Under the pieces are notes generated by a model. It saw nothing but the letters and a program-made list of their open reading frames with translations, searched no databases and was not told the DNA's origin. 10,373 bases of DNA from Geobacter sp. (lineage in GTDB: Bacteria; Desulfobacterota; Desulfuromonadia; Geobacterales; Geobacteraceae), in assembly GCA_003490025.1 (NCBI GenBank), contig DNJC01000027.1:9750-20122 (forward strand). Direction: 5' to 3'. Below, one piece after another: positions 1-7,847 of the stretch; position 1 is the stretch's first letter, and each line of letters starts with the position of its first letter. The position numbers were made by a program, and so were the translations under genes.

Positions 1-1038
1 CGGCATGCCGGCGGTGCCGAGCACGAGAGCCATGCCGAGGGAGATCTGGTCCAGCGGGTTCTTGAGGTACAGGCCCGGCTCCAGGAAGCGCTGCCCCGCG
101 TCGATGCCGGAGAGGATGACGCCGTCTTTCAGCACCAGCTTGGAGACGTGGTCCTGGATGTCCGGTGAGGCGACGATGGTGGAGAAGAAGCCGATCGGGT
201 TGAACCCTGCCTTCAGCATGACGAGGAAGGAGAGTAGGAAGGCGCCCGACATGAGGAGGCCCGCCTTGATGATCTGAACCCAGGTGGTGGCGACCATGCC
301 GCCGAAGACGACGTAGCCTACCATGAGGACGCCGACCCCGATGATGGAGGTCTTGTAGGAGATGCCGATCAGAAGTGCCATCAGCTTCCCTGCACCGACC
401 ATCTGTGCGGTCAGGTAGAAGGTGGATACGGCGACGGTGGAGATGGCGGCGAAGGCGCGGACCGGCTTGGGCGAGGTCCTGAAGGAGAGGATGTCCCCCA
501 GGGTGTACTTGCCGGCGTTGCGGCACGGTTCGGCTACGATCAGGAGCACCGTGATGTAGGCGACCAGCCAGCCGACCGAGTACATGAACCCGTCATACCC
601 GTACAGGGAGATGAGGCCGGAAATACCGAGGAAGGAGGCCGCAGACATGTAGTCGCCCGCGATGGCCCAGCCGTTCTGGGTCCCGGTGATCCCGCCGCCT
701 GCCGCGTAGAAGTCGGAAGCGGTCTTGGTCTGCTTGGCGGCCCAGACGACGACCCCCATGGTGATGCCGATGATGATGGCGAACATGCCGATGGTGATGG
801 TCTTGTTGGCCTTCAGTTCCCTCTTGGCGGGTGCCGGGGCGGCCGGTGCCGGGGTGGCGACGGCTGCCGCCGCGTTGGGTGCCGGTGCGGTCGCTGCTGC
901 CGGGGCGCCGGGGGCGGCCGGAGCGGTCGCTGCCGGGGCTGCGCCGGGGGCTGCTGCCTTGGTCGGCTCTGCGGCAAAGGCGGCTGCGGCAACGGAGAGA
1001 ACCAGGCTGGCTGCTACAAATATCTTTTTCATGGTCAT
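1..1038 (-). CDS. actP: ActP-like sodium:acetate/solute symporter, C-terminus cut by window edge
   Basis: Membrane symporter of the SSS family that takes up acetate or a related monocarboxylate with sodium. The first 346 residues are visible. Residues 1-22 look like a signal peptide (MTMKKIFVAASLVLS start, ending AAFA). An Ala/Pro-rich stretch follows to about residue 73, then the transporter core begins. Family motifs seen include YMSAASFLGISG, LTAQMVGAGKL, GGMVATTWVQIIKAG and, at the edge, GTAGMP, which in ActP leads into HILMRF. The start at 1038 is chosen because AGGAGG (1046-1051) lies 7 nt upstream; the next Met (1032) is possible but less well spaced. It follows the DUF485 gene by 16 nt, the usual order for ActP operons. 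The Ala/Pro linker is longer than the short N-terminus I recall for E. coli ActP. The exact substrate cannot be read from sequence; acetate is the family expectation. Confidence 0.92.
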   Translation of the reverse strand, partial: MTMKKIFVAASLVLSVAAAAFAAEPTKAAAPGAAPAATAPAAPGAPAAATAPAPNAAAAVATPAPAAPAPAKRELKANKTITIGMFAIIIGITMGVVVWAAKQTKTASDFYAAGGGITGTQNGWAIAGDYMSAASFLGISGLISLYGYDGFMYSVGWLVAYITVLLIVAEPCRNAGKYTLGDILSFRTSPKPVRAFAAISTVAVSTFYLTAQMVGAGKLMALLIGISYKTSIIGVGVLMVGYVVFGGMVATTWVQIIKAGLLMSGAFLLSFLVMLKAGFNPIGFFSTIVASPDIQDHVSKLVLKDGVILSGIDAGQRFLEPGLYLKNPLDQISLGMALVLGTAGMP

Positions 1039-1054
1039 GTCGTATCCTCCTTTC

Positions 1055-1366
1055 CTAGAGATGCAGTTCGTCGATCAGTTCCCTGGTCAACCGGTCAAAG
1101 TCCTTGTTGGCGACGTGCGAGTAGTACAGCGCGATCCCCCAGGAGACGAAGAACTGGGAAAGGGCGAAGATGTACCCGAAATTGATGACGCCAATCATTT
1201 TGACCTTGAAGATCCCCGGGGTGTACGCAGCTCCGATGGGGAGCAGGAAATAGTACACGCAGGAGAAAATCCACCATCCGAAGAGGAAGGCCGTTTTCTT
1301 GTGATGCAGTTCCACGAATTTTGGGTTCTTTGCGATTGCTTTCCAGTCGTACTGTCTTTCTGCCAT
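1055..1366 (-). CDS. DUF485 family small inner-membrane protein, partner of ActP
   Basis: A 103-residue protein of the DUF485 (YjcH-like) family, which is almost always encoded just before an acetate/solute symporter and is thought to assist it in the inner membrane. Two membrane segments are seen, at about residues 25-45 (FLFGWWIFSCVYYFLLPIG) and 57-81 (MIGVINFGYIFALSQFFVSW). The N-terminus is basic and a charged tail ends RELIDELHL. An upstream in-frame Met would add 21 residues, but the start at 1366 (MAERQYDW) has AAAGGAG at good spacing and fits family length. It is the first gene of a two-gene operon with the symporter. Its molecular role is not established for the family. No clear promoter was found upstream. 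Confidence 0.9.
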   Translation of the reverse strand: MAERQYDWKAIAKNPKFVELHHKKTAFLFGWWIFSCVYYFLLPIGAAYTPGIFKVKMIGVINFGYIFALSQFFVSWGIALYYSHVANKDFDRLTRELIDELHL

Positions 1367-1644
1367 GGTAGTCACTCCTTTCTTGGTAAGTTCGCTGTTG
1401 TGGTGACGGCGTCCCGCCCCCTTGGTCATGTGCCGATAAATCCCCCTTTCCTTTGTTCTGTTATTTTTGTTTGCAGCTGTGGCTTCCTTAAAACCGATTT
1501 TGTTAAACCGTTCTGTTTTAGCCCAGGGTTGCAGGTATCTGATTTCGTTTGGGTTTTGATCTTGGACTGGCTGTCGTTCCGGGCTTCGGCTTCCGGATTG
1601 TTAGCCTCTTTGGCCGTATACGTGATTTTGTTTTAGCACATGAT

Positions 1645-1658
1645 TTGTAAATGTACAA
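1645..1658. promoter_or_regulatory. Inverted repeat TTGTA-N4-TACAA, possible operator
   Basis: A 14-bp inverted repeat (TTGTAAATGTACAA) with perfect 5-bp arms in an AT-rich patch about 280 nt upstream of the DUF485 start. On the minus strand it overlaps a weak promoter-like pair (TTGTAC, 17 bp, TAAAAC). Dyads of this size are typical of dimeric repressor sites, but with 5-bp arms in AT-rich DNA it may be chance. Confidence 0.25.
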
Positions 1659-1844
1659 TAAAAATAAACACTGTTCTAAATCAAAAAATGCGATCCGGGG
1701 AGGAGCGGCCGGGATCTGGTCGCCTGTAACAATCCGATATCATATGCATAAATTGGAAATCGCATGGTAAATTATTTTTTATTATTCTTTCTTCTTTACG
1801 GCTCGGGAGGGCGAGGGGGGATTTTTTTGAAAAAGTTTACACTT

Positions 1845-1872
1845 CACTCAAACGCTGTCGCATTATTGAGTG
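1845..1872. repeat. Inverted repeat CACTCAA / TTGAGTG
   Basis: Perfect 7-bp arms at 1845-1851 and 1866-1872 separated by 14 nt. No T-run follows on either strand, so it is not an intrinsic terminator. It could be a protein-binding dyad or a leader hairpin; nothing else in the region decides between these. Confidence 0.3.
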
Positions 1873-2177
1873 TATCTGTCGACGCTTGCTTTCTTTTCGG
1901 CTCCGTCTGGAAAAACTTCAGTATCCGGCAAAAAAAAGAGCCGCCGACTACTGATAGAGCTTCACGGTTGGAGGCATAGCCGTGGCACGGAAAGATCGGG
2001 TTAGTCATGCAGGCTGGTCCTCAGCCCATCAATTAGATGCGCAACAGGATCGCTCTCATTACATTGTACAGGGGATTTTTACGACGTCCAGTGAAGTGGC
2101 TAAGATTAAAGCAGCAGTGGGTAAAAAAATTGTTACAGGGTTTTGCATTCCATGTAACAGGGGGGACTTGCTCGCAA

Positions 2178-2209
2178 CGAAAAAGGGAAGTCACGGGTGA
2201 CTTCCCTTT
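2178..2209 (-). terminator. Intrinsic terminator of the 2242-3847 operon
   Basis: Perfect 12-bp stem (AAAGGGAAGTCA at 2182-2193, TGACTTCCCTTT at 2198-2209) with a 4-nt loop. Read on the minus strand, the 3' arm ends in TTT and runs on into TT before CG, giving a short T-tract. It sits 32 nt after the stop of the 349-residue membrane protein gene, as expected for the end of that transcript. Confidence 0.85.
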
Positions 2210-2241
2210 GCGATACAGGTAATTGCGGGGAGTGGAACAGT

Positions 2242-3291
2242 CTAGTGTTTTTCTGCAGACAGTGATCTCGATGGCCCATTCATTCTGATGGCTGCGGCGA
2301 ACTCCATCCAGAAGATGAGATAGATGGAAACCATGAGCGACAGGCCGATGTTCGCGTTCTCCGGTCCGAGGGCCTTGGTGAGGATCGGTGAGGCGAACCC
2401 CGCGCCGAGGGTCCCGGTCGCCCGCTCCAGCAGGTAGAAGACGGGGAGGGTGATCAGCGTACCGGCCAGCATGATCGCTATGCCGCGCCCGCGCTTGATC
2501 CAGTATTTCGGGGAGAAGCCGAACATCCTCATGAATATGACCACCAGGATGATCCAGACCGAGTAGTCCACCGCGGCGTCGGGAAGGGCCAGCTTGTTCT
2601 TCACGAGGGCCACCTCGAGGACGGTGACGGCGAACAGTAGCACGAACATCCAGTTGAACTTCTCGTTGGCCTGGGTCTGCCAGTTCCTGCTGTCGGGTGC
2701 GGCCGTTTCCCTGGCCGAGTGGTTCGGGGTGCCGAGGGCGGAGAAGAGGATGGCGAACCAGATGCCGGCGTTGTGGAACAAAAGCGAGGCGTGGTTTCCC
2801 GCGACGTTGGCGATCCGGGACATCGGGTCCCGCGCGAAGTCGGCCGCGATCCGCATCAGGAACAGGTTCACGATGATGGAGCACATGATGATCACGGTCA
2901 GGGTGAAGATCCTGCGCGGCAGGAGGTACGGGTCGATCCGGTCCGGGAAGCCGAGGATGAAGGCGAACCAGATCAGGTACATGATGAGCGGGATCCCGAG
3001 GCAGATCCCGTAGACCGAGTTGCCTGCGAAATCGCCGCTCTGGGCGTAGATGGTGTACCTCTCGACGCTGTCGGGATCGGTGTTGACCGCCTTGACCGCT
3101 TCCTTTTGCACCTTCTTCACGTGCGGGAGAAGTCCCATGCCGTACCAGCCGTGGTCCCCCTGCGTCGTGTCGACCACCCAGTACTGGTCCCCCATCATCT
3201 CGTCCAGACCCTGGAAGATCCGGAGCGAAAAGGTGGCGCAGATGACGACGACCAGCAAAAGCAGTATCACGTTTGAGAATTTCATCGGCAT
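2242..3291 (-). CDS. Uncharacterised polytopic membrane protein, 349 residues
   Basis: I do not recognise the family. The protein has about eight hydrophobic segments, near residues 7-24, 94-114, 127-148, 172-187, 211-230, 243-259, 269-287 and 313-336. A soluble loop of about 70 residues (25-93) follows the first helix. It is rich in charged and aromatic residues (GDQYWVVDTTQGDHGWYGMG) and is likely periplasmic. No catalytic motif, heme-binding CXXCH or transporter signature is seen. The start at 3291 (MPMKFSN) is favoured over the Met at 3285 because GGGAGG lies 8 nt upstream. The gene follows the 83-residue membrane protein by 30 nt and is followed by a strong terminator, so it is the last gene of the operon. 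It could be a channel, transporter or scaffold; function is unknown. Confidence 0.85.
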   Translation of the reverse strand: MPMKFSNVILLLLVVVICATFSLRIFQGLDEMMGDQYWVVDTTQGDHGWYGMGLLPHVKKVQKEAVKAVNTDPDSVERYTIYAQSGDFAGNSVYGICLGIPLIMYLIWFAFILGFPDRIDPYLLPRRIFTLTVIIMCSIIVNLFLMRIAADFARDPMSRIANVAGNHASLLFHNAGIWFAILFSALGTPNHSARETAAPDSRNWQTQANEKFNWMFVLLFAVTVLEVALVKNKLALPDAAVDYSVWIILVVIFMRMFGFSPKYWIKRGRGIAIMLAGTLITLPVFYLLERATGTLGAGFASPILTKALGPENANIGLSLMVSIYLIFWMEFAAAIRMNGPSRSLSAEKH

Positions 3292-3321
3292 GTGATTGTC
3301 CTCCCGGACTGCGCCCTGGGG

Positions 3322-3573
3322 CTATTCCTTGTGCGTCGTCCAGAACATGGAGACGGCGTTCGCCGCGAACAGGCCGTAGAGCCACATGGTGTTCCACGCC
3401 GGCCCGCTCCAGTGGCTGCCGCGCCCGCCGCCCACCACTCCGGAGGCGATCACGATCCCGATCATTGCGGTGAAGGCGACCATGGCGACTGCGCGCAGGA
3501 TGGCACTGTTGCGCCAGGTATGCCGCTCCAGCTCCTCAAGTCTCGAGAGCAATTCCAGTTCTTTTTCACTCAT
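3322..3573 (-). CDS. Small two-helix membrane protein, 83 residues, unknown function
   Basis: The N-terminal 20 residues are charged and probably helical (SEKELELLSRLEELERHTW). Two hydrophobic segments follow at about residues 26-48 and 60-79, joined by a glycine-rich turn (GVVGGGRGSHWSG), and the protein ends THKE. The start has AAGGAG 7 nt upstream, a good ribosome-binding site. It lies 76 nt after the Cys-rich gene and 30 nt before the 349-residue membrane protein gene, all on the same strand, so co-transcription is likely. The shape suggests a small subunit or assembly partner of the larger membrane protein, but this is inferred from position and topology only. I recognise no family. Confidence 0.82.
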   Translation of the reverse strand: MSEKELELLSRLEELERHTWRNSAILRAVAMVAFTAMIGIVIASGVVGGGRGSHWSGPAWNTMWLYGLFAANAVSMFWTTHKE

Positions 3574-3649
3574 CGCCTATCTCCTTTTTCAGCAAAATGC
3601 AGTTTGATACCTGCTTTTAACCCGTCCTTCCAGCGGCGAGCCCGTCGGC

Positions 3650-3847
3650 TCATACCGCGCAAAGGTGCGAATCTAGCGCCCCTACCGGCATCCGGTCGGA
3701 GAGCTCCTGGTACTTGAGGCATTCCCTGTGGCGGCAGCTGCAGAACATGATGATCTGCTTCACGTCGTGAGGTGAGATGTAGCCGCAGCCGACGTCGCAG
3801 TAGTCATCGTTTTTGCCGTAGAAAGGGCAGAGCGTAGCTTCCTGCAT
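3650..3847 (-). CDS. Small Cys-rich protein, 65 residues, likely metal-binding
   Basis: A short soluble protein with cysteines at residues 7, 17, 21, 36, 38 and 43 (C-x9-C-x3-C-x14-C-x-C-x4-C) plus one near the end (63). This spacing suggests a bound zinc or iron-sulfur cluster. Sequence cues are CPFYGKNDDYCDVGCGYISP and IIMFCSCRHRECLKYQELS. There is no signal peptide, so it is probably cytoplasmic. The start at 3847 is supported by GAGG 5 nt upstream. It is the first gene after the sigma-54 promoter at 3912-3927, giving a leader of about 54 nt. No terminator separates it from the next two genes. The last 12 or so residues have no cysteine pattern and may be poorly conserved. The fold is not one I can name; it could be a regulator, an electron carrier or a metal chaperone. 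Confidence 0.75.
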   Translation of the reverse strand: MQEATLCPFYGKNDDYCDVGCGYISPHDVKQIIMFCSCRHRECLKYQELSDRMPVGALDSHLCAV

Positions 3848-3911
3848 CAGGACCTCAAATACTTTTTAAAGCAGACGATACTCAAGCAAGAAAGGGTGAC
3901 GCCCACTGTAT

Positions 3912-3927
3912 AGCAACTGCCGTACCA
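3912..3927 (-). promoter_or_regulatory. Sigma-54 (-24/-12) promoter of the Cys-rich/membrane protein operon
   Basis: The minus strand reads TGGTACG-GCAG-TTGCT. Against the sigma-54 consensus TGGCACG-N4-TTGCW this matches 11 of 12 defined positions, including the invariant GG and GC with correct spacing. Transcription would start near 3901, about 54 nt before the ATG at 3847. Sigma-54 promoters need an enhancer-binding activator; an NtrC-family gene lies immediately upstream (4314-5711), and two palindromes lie about 135 and 305 bp upstream of the expected start. Confidence 0.8.
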
Positions 3928-4025
3928 ACTGGCGGCGAAGTCGCGATTTACGCAGAATTGGTCCATGAATTCAGCTGGTTACATGAGGGCCATCGCTGTT
4001 TCACCACTCCATCCCCGCTGAGGCG

Positions 4026-4045
4026 TTTTTGCACAATCGCAAAAA
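4026..4045. promoter_or_regulatory. Palindromic site, copy 1, candidate activator (UAS) site
   Basis: Arms TTTTTGC (4026-4032) and GCAAAAA (4039-4045) flank ACAATC. It is embedded in a longer stretch (about 4022-4047) shared nearly unchanged with copy 2 (common pattern AGGCGTTTTT, GCACAAT, GCAAAAAAA). Its centre lies about 135 bp upstream of the predicted sigma-54 start, a normal distance for an enhancer-binding protein. Binding by the neighbouring NtrC-type protein is inference. Confidence 0.55.
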
Positions 4046-4195
4046 AAGATTAGAGGGCCCTACCGCCTTCGTTCATCTTTTCCGCACGGTGGGCTTTTGG
4101 GGTAATGGTTAAAAAATGGAATTTAAACAGGGTGTTAGGCGGTGGTAGGTGCCGGTGGGGAGGGGATTTGCAGCGATGCAATCGGGGCGGAGGCG

Positions 4196-4217
4196 TTTTT
4201 TGCACAATTGCAAAAAA
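4196..4217. promoter_or_regulatory. Palindromic site, copy 2, candidate activator (UAS) site
   Basis: Perfect 9-bp arms TTTTTTGCA (4196-4204) and TGCAAAAAA (4209-4217) around CAAT. It is the better palindrome of the two, with its centre about 305 bp upstream of the predicted sigma-54 start and 171 bp from copy 1. Its right arm is also the T-tract of the terminator at 4212-4246, so the same bases may serve two roles. Confidence 0.5.
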
Positions 4218-4246
4218 ACCCCGTTCCCATGGGCGCGGGAACGGGG
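4212..4246 (-). terminator. Intrinsic terminator of the histidine kinase/NtrC operon
   Basis: Perfect 10-bp GC-rich stem (CCCCGTTCCC at 4219-4228, GGGAACGGGG at 4237-4246) with an 8-nt loop, followed on the minus strand by seven T (4212-4218). It lies about 67 nt after the stop of the NtrC-type gene, with the REPIN-like repeat between them. Confidence 0.9.
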
Positions 4247-4255
4247 CGGGGTTTC

Positions 4256-4313
4256 CTCGTGTAGGGGCGAATGATCATTCGCCCGTGGGGGCGAGGGCGA
4301 ATGATCATTCCCC

Positions 4314-4320
<7 letters not shown>
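4256..4320. repeat. REPIN-like inverted pair of extragenic palindromes
   Basis: Two near-identical units in opposite orientation (4261-4284 and 4295-4317) separated by 10 nt. The left unit contains a perfect 20-bp palindrome, GGGCGAATGATCATTCGCCC (4265-4284). The right unit keeps the GAATGATCATTC core and differs by a few bases. The similarity continues outward (CTCGT on the left, ACGAG on the right). The layout of two inverted short palindromes resembles REPIN elements mobilised by RAYT-type Y1 transposases. The stop codon of the NtrC-type gene (4314-4316) lies inside the right unit. Whether copies occur elsewhere in the genome cannot be seen here. Confidence 0.7.
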
Positions 4321-5711
<1,391 letters not shown>

Positions 5712-5748
5712 CCTTGATCGCCCGCTTCAAGAAGCCGGCTCTCCCTTT

Positions 5749-7719
5749 TTAGCAGTAGTCGTCCCTGTTGATCGGGAGCCGGACCTCCACGGTGGTGCCG
5801 GAACCGATCTCGCTCGCGATCCCGATCTTGCCGTGGTGCTGCTCCACGATCTGCCTGGTGATGGCCAGGCCCAGGCCGGTCCCCTTCACCTTGGTGGTGA
5901 AGAACGGCTCGAAGATCTTCTCCATGTGCTCCCGGGGTATGCCGGCGCCGTTGTCCCGGAACTTGAGGCTGACCCACTGGTCCCCCTCCGCCTCGGTGCT
6001 GACCACGAGCTCCCCCCCCTTCTGCATGGCGGCGCCGGCATTCAGGATCAGGTTTATCGCCACCTGGCGCAGCTGGTCGCCGTCCACCATGATGCCGGGG
6101 AGGCCCGGGTCGAATTTCTTCTGCACCGTGACGTGGTGCATGTCCGTGTGGTTCGCGGCGAAGTCGACGATCTGTTCCAGGAGGTCGTTTATGTCGGTCT
6201 GCTCCAGCAAGGGCTGCGGCGTCCGGGCGTAGGAGAGGAGGTCCTGGACGATCTTCTTGCAGCGCTTGCTCTCGCGCTTTATCTCGTGGATGAACTTGTA
6301 GTTCGGGTCCTCAGGGGAGAGCTTCTTCTCGATGTAGGCGGCGTACCCCAGGATGACGCCGAGCGGGTTGTTGATCTCGTGGGCGACGCCGGAGGAGAGG
6401 ACGCCGAGCGACGCCATCTTTCCCTGCTGCGCCAGGTTCGCCTCCAGCTCCTTGTTGTGCTTGATGATCTTGGTCATCCTGTTGAAGGCGGTGGCGAGTT
6501 CTCCCAGCTCGTCCTGGTTCTCCACCGCCATGGTCTCGTCCAGGCGTCCCTGCTTCACCTTTCTGATCACGTCGGTCATCCGGCTGATCGGCTCCGTCAT
6601 CACCCGGGAGGCGATCAGCACGAGCCCCACGGCGATCAGGGAAACCAGTATGGTGAGGACCACCATGCTCTCCATGATGCGCCCCTTGATGGCGTTGGCC
6701 TCCTGGTAGAATTCCTCCTCGTAGGAGCCGACGGCGACGATCCAGTTCCACGGCTCGAAGTACTCGTAGCGGACGATCTTCATCCTGGGAGTGGCGTCCC
6801 CCGCGTTCTTCCAGGGGTAGCGGATCCAGCCGTTCTTTCTCTCGCACATCTCCCTGATGAAATGCTGGCCGCTGAAATCGGTGGCGTTCAGGAAGTTCTT
6901 CCCCTCGCCGGTCGGGTGGATCATGAAGTTGCCGGAGGTGTCCATCGCGTAGATGTAGCCGGTCTTTCCCACCTTCTTGCTCTTGATCTTCTCCCTGAGC
7001 GCCTCGAAGGAGCGGCGCTCGTAGGCGACGTCCTCGTAGGTCTCCTCGAGGTAGCCGCCGGCGGCGACGATCCAGTCCCACTCCTTGAAGTAGCGGTAGG
7101 CGACCACCTTCTTCCTGAGCGCCTTGTCCCCGAGCGAGTCGTTCTTCCAGGGGTAGACGATGTAGAGCACCTCGCCCGGCTTGGACCGGACCGCCTTCTG
7201 GCACATCTCCTTGATGAAGTAGCGCCCGGTCTCGTCCTGGCTGGAGGAGACGTTGACCCCCTCCTGGGCGATGTGGACCTTCAGCTGCCCCTTGCTGTTC
7301 ATGGCGTAGATGTAGCCGGTCTTTCCCACGTTCACCTTGAGAAGCGCGTCGTGCGCCTCGCGGGTCGCCGTGGCCTGGTCCATGTGCCCCGCCTTCTGCT
7401 GGTTGTACTGGGACTTGACCACGTTGTAGGCGAGTTCGGAGACGGTGGCGAGTTCCTGGTGGAAGCTCTTCTCCTTGTCCTGCTTGTAGACCTGGAATTG
7501 CTGGTAGTGGGAGTTCAGAAGGTCGACCGTGAAGCCGGCCATGTGCTGCAGGTCGTCCTTGCTGGTCTGGGTGAGGCCGAGGTAGGCCTGCTTGGTGGAG
7601 ATGTAGCCGATGACCCCCCCGACGATGAAGATGGGGATCACCACGAGCGGCAGGACCAGAACCACCATCTTCCAGCGCAGCTTCAGGTTGTTGACGAAGT
7701 TGAAGAGGTGTTTCTGCAC
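5749..7719 (-). CDS. Sensor histidine kinase with two tandem Cache modules
   Basis: Membrane sensor kinase of 656 residues, partner of the NtrC-type regulator. Helix 1 spans about 17-41 and helix 2 about 350-370, enclosing a periplasmic region of about 305 residues. That region carries two Cache-like modules, each with the signature VGKTGYIYAM (131-140 and 250-259) and a later copy of YPWKN (189-193, 301-305) and W-x-W-IVA. A HAMP linker (about 370-425) follows. The HisKA domain has phospho-acceptor H447 (SSGVAHEINNPLG). The ATPase domain has N560, the DNGAGIP box (589-595), FEPFFTTK and GTGLGL (613-618). The start is GTG with a G-rich Shine-Dalgarno (GGGGGGAG) just upstream. Cache domains of this type often bind small organic acids such as acetate or pyruvate; the ligand here is unknown. 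Confidence 0.95.
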   Translation of the reverse strand: MQKHLFNFVNNLKLRWKMVVLVLPLVVIPIFIVGGVIGYISTKQAYLGLTQTSKDDLQHMAGFTVDLLNSHYQQFQVYKQDKEKSFHQELATVSELAYNVVKSQYNQQKAGHMDQATATREAHDALLKVNVGKTGYIYAMNSKGQLKVHIAQEGVNVSSSQDETGRYFIKEMCQKAVRSKPGEVLYIVYPWKNDSLGDKALRKKVVAYRYFKEWDWIVAAGGYLEETYEDVAYERRSFEALREKIKSKKVGKTGYIYAMDTSGNFMIHPTGEGKNFLNATDFSGQHFIREMCERKNGWIRYPWKNAGDATPRMKIVRYEYFEPWNWIVAVGSYEEEFYQEANAIKGRIMESMVVLTILVSLIAVGLVLIASRVMTEPISRMTDVIRKVKQGRLDETMAVENQDELGELATAFNRMTKIIKHNKELEANLAQQGKMASLGVLSSGVAHEINNPLGVILGYAAYIEKKLSPEDPNYKFIHEIKRESKRCKKIVQDLLSYARTPQPLLEQTDINDLLEQIVDFAANHTDMHHVTVQKKFDPGLPGIMVDGDQLRQVAINLILNAGAAMQKGGELVVSTEAEGDQWVSLKFRDNGAGIPREHMEKIFEPFFTTKVKGTGLGLAITRQIVEQHHGKIGIASEIGSGTTVEVRLPINRDDYC

Positions 7720-7847
7720 GCGCTCCCCCCAAAGATGGTTCTTTCCGCAACTGCGGCGGCATGGTATTTACGGATTGGGAGCGGTGCGATTCTCATTGCC
7801 GCTGCCAAACGGTTTTTTGCGCGCTCTGCCATAGAACAATCCGGATA

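Larger units (their letters stand above)
1367..2177. other. Gene-free region of about 0.8 kb upstream of the actP operon
   Basis: No open reading frame here has both a ribosome-binding site and a protein-like composition; the short frames on either strand look like chance. The stretch is AT-richer than its surroundings, with long A and T runs. It holds several inverted repeats (1645-1658, 1845-1872, 2131-2159) and an 11-mer, ATTGTTACAGG, present on the plus strand at 2129-2139 and on the minus strand at 1723-1733. The part nearest 1366 must contain the leader and promoter of the DUF485/actP operon. I could not find a convincing sigma-54 or sigma-70 promoter, nor a riboswitch class I recognise. 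It could be a long regulated leader, an unannotated small RNA, or a decayed mobile element. Confidence 0.5.
3848..4313. other. Regulatory spacer between the NtrC-type gene and the Cys-rich gene operon
   Basis: No gene is supported here. The spacer holds, from right to left along the minus strand, part of a REPIN-like repeat, the ntrC-type gene terminator, two palindromes of one family, and a sigma-54 promoter feeding the Cys-rich gene. This density of signals suggests that most of the spacer is the control region of the 2242-3847 operon. The remaining sequence between 4049 and 4190 shows only G-rich runs and no clear structure. Confidence 0.7.

Noticed and set aside
725..1636. Open frame of 303 codons on the plus strand
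   Set aside because: It is antisense to actP and DUF485. The Ala/Gly-rich part is the complement of the Ala/Pro linker.
1980..1996. TGGCACGG as the -24 half of a sigma-54 promoter
   Set aside because: At the required spacing the -12 half reads GATCG, lacking the needed GC, so only half a promoter is present.
1926..2050. Possible GEMM-type or other riboswitch in the leader region
   Set aside because: The hairpins are short and the conserved GEMM or other aptamer signatures I know are not present.
1982..2222. Short plus-strand frames of 61-72 codons in the gene-free region
   Set aside because: They lack a ribosome-binding site, run into the terminator hairpin and have no protein-like pattern.
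4157..4172. Plus-strand sigma-54-like match (9 of 12 positions)
   Set aside because: It sits in a G-rich run, lacks the TGGC of the -24 element and points into terminator and repeat sequence with no gene behind it.
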